In this document: piece after piece, positions 62,201-64,000 of the stretch
Position numbering within the stretch: position 1 is the first letter of the stretch
Layout of the letters: each line of letters starts with the position of its first letter
Assembly: GCF_010731815.2 (NCBI RefSeq)
Contig: NZ_AP022592.1
Location: 124,001-188,000, forward strand
Direction: 5' to 3'
DNA: 64,000 nucleotides
Source of the DNA: Mycolicibacterium arabiense
Lineage (GTDB): Bacteria; Actinomycetota; Actinomycetes; Mycobacteriales; Mycobacteriaceae
The notes under the pieces: model-generated
Databases searched by the model: none
The model's input: the letters and a program-made list of their open reading frames with translations, nothing else
What the model was told of the DNA's origin: nothing
Made by a program: the position numbers and the translations under genes

Positions 62201-64000
62201 ATGGCCGCCAAGTGGCCGGTGTGCTTGTTGAACTCCGCCGCGGTGGCCGCGTAGTGCTGACTGGCCGCGTTGGCTTCCGCAGAGGCCTGCGACAACCGCG
62301 TCTCATAGTGGATCTTGGACTTGTCGACCTCGATGAACGGGCCGTTGCCCTTGGCGAGATGTTCGGACAGGGTGATCACCGACGTCTGAGCCATCGCGGC
62401 GGTGGGGATCGAGAACAATACTGCCGCCGCACTGGCTCCCAGCCCCGCGAACGAGCCGTACGCCGAACTGACGTAAGGGGCCACGACGTATTGCAGGAGG
62501 GTGCCTGGAAGCGTCGCGCCCGGATACACCAGACCGGACTTGTAGGTCGTTGCCTTGATCTTGTCGATGTCGGGTTGACTCAGCCCTGCAGCGTGCATGA
62601 AGAGGTCGACGTCGGCGTCGGTGAACGCCTCGGCCACCTCGGCGTGGCTGCTGGCCACCCGCCCTGACAGCTCGGCGCGCGGCCCGTAACGGCGCTTGTT
62701 GATCAGGCTGGCGACCGTGGCGCGGTCGATGCGGCGTTCACGCGACTCCTCGGCCACCTTGGCCATCCCGGCCAGATCGGAGGGGAATCGGGCGATCGAC
62801 ACCGGCTCTTGAGCACGAGCTTCCACATCCACACCGGTGTCGGGTTGCGGAAAGGCGCCGGGCACGACCGGGTCGGGCGAGACCGACGGATCCGGGGACG
62901 CGACCGCAACGGGGTTCGGCATCGACCCGCCCTGGTGCACGTGCTCGTCGCCGGCGGTGTCGACGGGTCGCGAAGGCCCCGAATCTGCGTCGACGCGCGT
63001 CGCGCGGCGCTCGACAACCGGATCGGAATCCACTGCAGCACTTCGACCCTCGTCGATCGACCCATCGCGGGGCGGGGTGCCCACCGGTGCGGCGTCGTCA
63101 TCGCCGATGGACGTCAACGCACCGGTGCCGTCGAAATGATCGCGCCCGTTATAGGACACCGCGATCACAGGGCCGCCCTCGGGCCCGGCGATCCGCATCC
63201 CACCGAGGTCCACGTTGCGCAGCTGCGCACCCAACGCGTGAGCCACCAAACCGGGAAACATCTCCCCGTAGGCGGTGTTCCAACCGGCACTGGCCGACTG
63301 CCAGTTGTCGATCGCCTCGATCAGCGATCGGTGCTCCTCGGCGGTGAGTGGCCGCTCGGCGTTGCTGTCTGCGACAGCCGTGCGCAGGTCGTCGATATCG
63401 AGTTCGGCCAAACCCGGCAACAGTCCACGGCGCTGCAGATACTCGAACTGCTCACGCGTGCTCAGCACGGCGTCCACCCCGGACCCACCACTTCCCGCAG
63501 ACGGCCCATTCTGGGCGTAGAGCCCGGCGATCATCGGTACGGGCAGCCAGTGCGGTTCTCGCACCGTGCTCACTCCGGCCTCTTCCAGCCGAGCCAACAG
63601 CGCCTCGTGATCGGCGTTGTCCAGAACGTACGCAGCTGACCCATCTGGGACTCGCTGCGGCGGAACTGCGCGACCACATCATCGGGCAACCGATCACGGC
63701 CGGCCACCCACTGCCGCACCACATCCCGCAAGGCCACCGCCGCCCGACGCAACAGCGGCGACGCCTGCGGCGACCCGCCGACGGCTCGAGCACCCAGACG
63801 CGCCGGCCCCGACAACTGCGCCAGGATCGCCGCACGCTCAGCGCCCGCATCCGACCACACCTCCGACGGCAACAGCTGCGGCGGCGCGCTCACCAACACC
63901 GAATACAACAAACACCAACCATCAGCGGGCACCCGCACCCGCCCGTAATCCGCAAGATCCTCACCCACCACCGAATCCGCCGAATCGGCCAACCCGGTAT
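35269..64000 (-). CDS. Giant multi-effector polyprotein, N-terminus beyond the window
   Basis: An open frame of more than 9,500 codons, ending in TAG at 35269-35271. The start lies beyond position 64000. It joins at least 20 globular domains with Pro/Ser/Asp/Gly-rich linkers: OTU proteases (3), Tox-PL papain folds (4), zincins (4 in two pairs), SET-like (2), TcdA/TcdB-like glycosyltransferases (2), and single Nudix, ADP-ribosyltransferase-like and XRE domains. Most families are known from toxins or effectors that modify host proteins; their joint presence in one chain points to a polymorphic-toxin or intracellular-effector role. The export signal is not visible. A single-base loss near 63623 breaks the frame inside the first OTU copy. 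Codon bias is uniform, and the antisense frames are shadows. Individual domains are listed separately. Confidence 0.9.
35272..35460 (-). repeat. Helical module copy at the C-terminus of the giant protein
   Basis: RLVRARLTDQGLAHLAGRV, AALSERERRANTQELADMLY and VVHGRSRPG form a helical unit of about 62 residues ending the protein. Related copies lie at 39020-39210 (very close in DNA sequence), 46075-46270, 45160-45355 and, truncated, 45765-45838. Confidence 0.75.
35600..36535 (-). other. Giant protein: SET-like methyltransferase domain B
   Basis: A homologue of 46370-47335: VEGDLLDQSRTAFVRH opening, IGQYGLFAGDEVAE, GHILGIYMGAWL, NGVAFANTPLLPDA, VNAAFMPF and LRPGDQIWVNYGSQYL. The paired sequences differ in many positions but keep the same blocks, which supports a functional domain. 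Confidence 0.4.
36915..37545 (-). other. Giant protein: OTU-like cysteine protease domain 3
   Basis: About 210 residues, clearly related to the other two but strongly diverged. Active-site Cys in RPDGWCLLSSVL (codon 37501-37503), shared MFAGLVAHVLGVEVRVL segment, and His in YDGYGHYDG (codon 36940-36942). The catalytic residues are retained although the rest has drifted, which argues for function. Confidence 0.7.
37880..38500 (-). other. Giant protein: unknown domain after the HTH
   Basis: About 200 residues with strands such as QRIRLERVESRDG, MVEVSFEDGSG, GAFALHDDHFGYTL, RVTVTFILRVRVG and VRVIDVGRAW. It looks beta-rich and globular. I do not recognise a family. Confidence 0.4.
38605..38775 (-). 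other. Giant protein: XRE-type helix-turn-helix
   Basis: LRRARQAAGYSQGQVGALVG and LSHSAVSEWESD form a canonical Cro/C1-type HTH of about 55 residues. Its presence inside an effector chain is unusual. It is followed by a domain of unknown fold (about 37880-38500). Confidence 0.8.
39020..39210 (-). repeat. Helical module copy 2
   Basis: SVRARLTREGLAHLAGRV and SERERRANTRESADMLYYL are nearly the same as the C-terminal copy, also at DNA level. It sits after a linker and before the HTH. Confidence 0.75.
39640..40160 (-). other. Giant protein: Tox-PL papain-fold domain D
   Basis: Cys in LINCGPATLAVF (codon 40000-40002), His in AHVLNVVYDG (39787-39789), Asp in YGVDGQKNT (39742-39744). A close paralogue of domain B including leader and tail, separated from it by about 12 kb of other domains. 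Confidence 0.65.
40960..42460 (-). other. Giant protein: TcdA/TcdB-like glycosyltransferase domain B
   Basis: QMVHTIWLGGPV, GYGAASDVLRLEILYRF, GGLYTDGDNEV (motif at 41806-41823), NNSIILAARRHP and ERTGPYNF. The layout is the same as domain A; DxD, the Asp of AASD and the Asn of NNSI are present. It is predicted to be active. Confidence 0.7.
43500..44990 (-). other. Giant protein: TcdA/TcdB-like glycosyltransferase domain A
   Basis: HLAFSIWLGGPL opens the fold; GYAAASDMLRVSFLHRFGGVYSDGDNK (split here: FGGVYSDGDN) contains the metal/UDP-sugar-binding DxD-type motif at 44332-44349. LHNSLLAAAAGS follows. This matches the A-type glycosyltransferase of large clostridial cytotoxins and related effectors that modify host GTPases. 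Confidence 0.7.
45160..46270 (-). repeat. Three helical module copies (one truncated) between SET-like A and glycosyltransferase A
   Basis: 46075-46270 holds ASVGARLVDEDLGHRVGEV...NTPELEEMLYQQVLNGEH; 45765-45838 has only ASVRARLAREGLEHLVGEM; 45160-45355 holds a diverged copy (AHVRLGYAALSPAERRGN...LTGEHHVRLL). Linkers separate them. Confidence 0.6.
46370..47335 (-). other. Giant protein: SET-like methyltransferase domain A
   Basis: About 320 residues. IGQYGLFVRHEVSPSE, GHILGIYMGAWV, NGVAFANTPLTPDA, and LRPGEQVLVSYGPNYL follow SET-domain order (GxGLFA; IxxYxG; NxxxxxN region; GEELxxxYG). The NHSCxPN motif is altered. The copy at 35600 shares all these blocks. The homology is a reading of motif order, not a confirmed match. 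Confidence 0.4.
47470..48270 (-). repeat. Giant protein: four tandem beta-rich repeats
   Basis: Four units of about 60-65 residues, roughly 48075-48250, 47890-48070, 47680-47880 and 47480-47675. Shared pattern: a basic strand, VGxxxAGxxVxVxIEEDxxxV, DGTPL, then a Pro/Arg turn. The pattern recalls the C-terminal beta domain of IS481-type transposases such as the fragment at 34870-35000. It may bind nucleic acid or act as a spacer. Confidence 0.6.
48640..49130 (-). other. Giant protein: Tox-PL papain-fold domain C
   Basis: The best match among the four: WLKEVNPG, then Cys in GQTNCVLSAFAF (codon 49057-49059), His in GVGHVLVAV (48811-48813), Asp in FLDPQRGT (48766-48768). This is the classical order for toxin glutamine-deamidase domains. 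Confidence 0.7.
49360..49830 (-). other. Giant protein: ADP-ribosyltransferase-like fold, catalytic Glu not evident
   Basis: DEPLFVVDERGPGVVFEQGL, then FVTAV, GRFVYRVDAPGG, GILFAGGVRSANIVGGW and MNPNFDP follow the order of pertussis/Scabin-type ADP-ribosyltransferases (R; STS strand; YVYxIDAPGG; ARTT loop; PNF). The Arg is present in VDERGP, but the Q/E-x-E before FAGGV reads DGGI. It is probably inactive, or uses another residue. Confidence 0.5.
49890..50350 (-). other. Giant protein: Nudix domain with altered Nudix box
   Basis: About 150 residues: VGLLLRALGPDGSEFVLLEHP, then PGGSRSGDESVMEAVKRA and ADEQAGV (50105-50190), then WIPVDEVAELNLHP. Spacing of G-x5-E-x7-R is kept, but the REUxEE core reads RAADEQ, so two of three metal-binding Glu are replaced. 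Hydrolase activity is doubtful; nucleotide binding may remain. Confidence 0.7.
50630..51180 (-). other. Giant protein: degenerate OmpA-like segment and helical module
   Basis: Contains AEVVVTVDGQPGGARDAGA and ADRFSVRVVRRSAGV, reminiscent of an OmpA-like strand-helix pattern but short. It is followed by ELVAEVGRLLRAVHRP and AEFIQTGQVGRLPGG, which recall the recurring helical module seen elsewhere. The call is tentative. Confidence 0.3.
51600..52110 (-). other. Giant protein: Tox-PL papain-fold domain B
   Basis: Triad candidates: Cys in LIGCGAATLAVF (codon 51955-51957), His in AHAFNVVYDG (51742-51744), Asp in YGVDGQKNT (51697-51699). The leader PHTGASIESVRGWLGEI and tail VQAWFVGTA are shared with domain D at 39640. 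Tox-PL enzymes deamidate Gln or cleave proteins. Confidence 0.65.
52270..53560 (-). other. Giant protein: zincin metalloprotease domain 2
   Basis: HEVMH at 52675-52689 with LEFVAEYA about 45 residues later. It shares lead-in and tail (APPLNDNQVEALLLELGWG) with zincin 1 but is diverged in the loop after the zinc site (YQQQTPMFVHLNG). It is predicted to be active. Confidence 0.65.
53560..54650 (-). other. Giant protein: degenerate zincin (pseudoprotease) 2
   Basis: A homologue of the domain at 58960-59990 with the same HVSHYQH substitution (53860-53880) and the same DPYAFVAEYGVIRLLG. Conservation of the altered motif in both copies shows it arose before the block was duplicated. Confidence 0.6.
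54856..55748 (-). repeat. Repeat copy 2 (893 nt) carrying OTU domain 2
   Basis: The intact partner of 63109-64000, about 8.25 kb away. It encodes an OTU-like cysteine protease with Asp-Gly-Trp-Cys motif (Cys codon 55660-55662) and His in RDHFDG (codon 54883-54885). The identity at DNA level implies recent duplication, gene conversion or an assembly effect. Confidence 0.9.
54870..55700 (-). other. Giant protein: OTU-like cysteine protease domain 2
   Basis: About 270 residues. The N-terminal PADGWCLLYSVLVS matches the OTU active-site pattern (Asp-x-x-Cys). The C-terminal YNGRDHFDG supplies the His. The middle is helical, with a FPGLVAHALGA segment also found in OTU domain 3. OTU enzymes cut ubiquitin or act as processing proteases; either removal of host ubiquitin or self-cleavage of the polyprotein is possible. 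Confidence 0.7.
56130..56850 (-). other. Giant protein: OmpA-like fold
   Basis: Segment with DEEAKSLDFEQERQIRDLA, FADGGRVLLVRVEGGGNG, LAREVRKLLDERG and NASARRMVVIRF, in the order of OmpA C-terminal (peptidoglycan-binding-like) domains with the closing N-R-R-V-V-I-like strand. A binding role for cell-wall or carbohydrate is possible; the classic Asp and Arg contacts are not clear. Confidence 0.45.
57600..58960 (-). other. Giant protein: zincin metalloprotease domain 1 (anthrax lethal-factor-like)
   Basis: HELMH at 58012-58026, followed about 40 residues later by REFVAEYG, whose Glu would be the third zinc ligand. The FVAEYG arrangement resembles the lethal-factor (ATLF) type. About 200 residues of conserved lead-in (VETVLHDGVQV; LPRYVRSLTLRP) precede it. 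It is predicted to be an active zinc protease. Confidence 0.65.
58960..59990 (-). other. Giant protein: degenerate zincin (pseudoprotease) 1
   Basis: Related to the next domain: same AEYG region (DPYAFVAEYGVIKLLG) and closing LGGPLADVDVP. At the metal site, however, it reads HVSHYQH (59218-59238) instead of HExxH, so the catalytic Glu is gone. It probably serves as a substrate-binding or structural partner of the active copy. Confidence 0.6.
60290..60860 (-). other. Giant protein: Tox-PL papain-fold domain A
   Basis: A candidate glutamine-deamidase/papain-fold toxin domain. Proposed triad: Cys in EVQCESLAGWL (codon 60685-60687), His in GRVGHVQAL (60451-60453) and Asp in WWVDPQRSG (60403-60405). 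The His-then-DPQ spacing is typical of Tox-PL. The Cys context is less typical than in the other three copies. Confidence 0.55.
61080..62790 (-). other. Giant protein: helical/hydrophobic segment, possible membrane or translocation region
   Basis: About 570 residues without linker character. Hydrophobic stretches: LLQYVVAPYVSS...AAAVLFSIPTAAMA (about 62400-62510), LYGSAVALNLILQG (about 61860-61910) and ALAVVSGLFAYIGAA (about 61280-61320). Between them lie long charged helices (for example AEANAASQHYAATAAEFNK) likely to form coiled coils. This is the only clearly hydrophobic part of the visible protein. A pore-forming or translocator role is inferred by analogy. Confidence 0.45.
63109..64000 (-). 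repeat. Repeat copy 1 (892 nt to window edge) carrying OTU domain 1
   Basis: Matches 54856-55748 base for base as far as I can read, except for one missing A at 63623 (CCAGAA against CCAAGAA). It continues to the last base of the window. It encodes the first OTU-like domain: Cys codon 63912-63914 in ADGWCLLYSV and His codon 63136-63138 in NGRDHFDG. The deletion shifts the frame between these two catalytic residues. Confidence 0.9.

Overview
The window is high-GC, actinobacterial DNA, most like a member of the Mycobacteriaceae. The signs are GTG and TTG starts, many short-chain dehydrogenases (SDRs) including one of the mycofactocin-coupled type, and Tat or lipobox signals. I did not identify the species. 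No rRNA, tRNA or CRISPR array was seen.

Positions 1-2.6 kb hold a short plus-strand gene chain (partial quinone oxidoreductase, SDR, GNAT acetyltransferase, small membrane protein). Positions 10.2 to 2.6 kb on the minus strand form one compact operon: LacI regulator, ADP-ribosylglycohydrolase, lipoprotein sugar-binding protein, two permeases, PfkB kinase and a MalK/UgpC-type ATPase. Together these look like uptake, N-glycosidic cleavage and phosphorylation of a ribosyl or nucleoside-like compound. Positions 10.4-31 kb are an accessory catabolic region. It has seven SDRs across the window, two broken GMC oxidoreductases, DeoR and AraC regulators, MFS and SSS transporters, an SRPBCC-like protein, a FAD monooxygenase, a cold-shock protein and a cysteine-less AhpC-like protein. 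It also shows decay: an amber codon, frameshifts, a deleted sugar-uptake operon, and an IS481 element inserted in a metallo-beta-lactamase-fold gene. Positions 32-35.2 kb are a graveyard of IS256, IS30 and IS481 fragments around one small secreted protein.

The most striking object is a single minus-strand reading frame running from the right edge of the window to 35269. It is at least 28.7 kb (more than 9,500 codons) and its N-terminus lies outside the window. It is a chain of effector-like domains separated by Pro/Ser/Asp-rich linkers. In N-to-C order they are: OTU cysteine protease, a hydrophobic/helical segment, Tox-PL papain fold, a zincin pair, an OmpA-like fold, a second OTU, a second zincin pair, Tox-PL, Nudix, a pertussis-like ADP-ribosyltransferase fold, Tox-PL, four beta repeats, a SET-like domain, two TcdA/TcdB-like glycosyltransferases, Tox-PL, an XRE helix-turn-helix, a third OTU and a second SET-like domain. 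Most of these folds are known from bacterial toxins and effectors that modify eukaryotic host proteins. The whole therefore looks like a giant multi-effector (polymorphic-toxin-like) polyprotein. Its 3' neighbour, possibly an immunity or accessory gene, is cut off by the IS debris.

Several single-base lesions (start of the SDR near 16331, GMC gene at 31217, giant gene at 63623) could be true mutations or unpolished sequence. The last 892 bases repeat 54856-55748 almost exactly, so the assembly at the right edge deserves caution.
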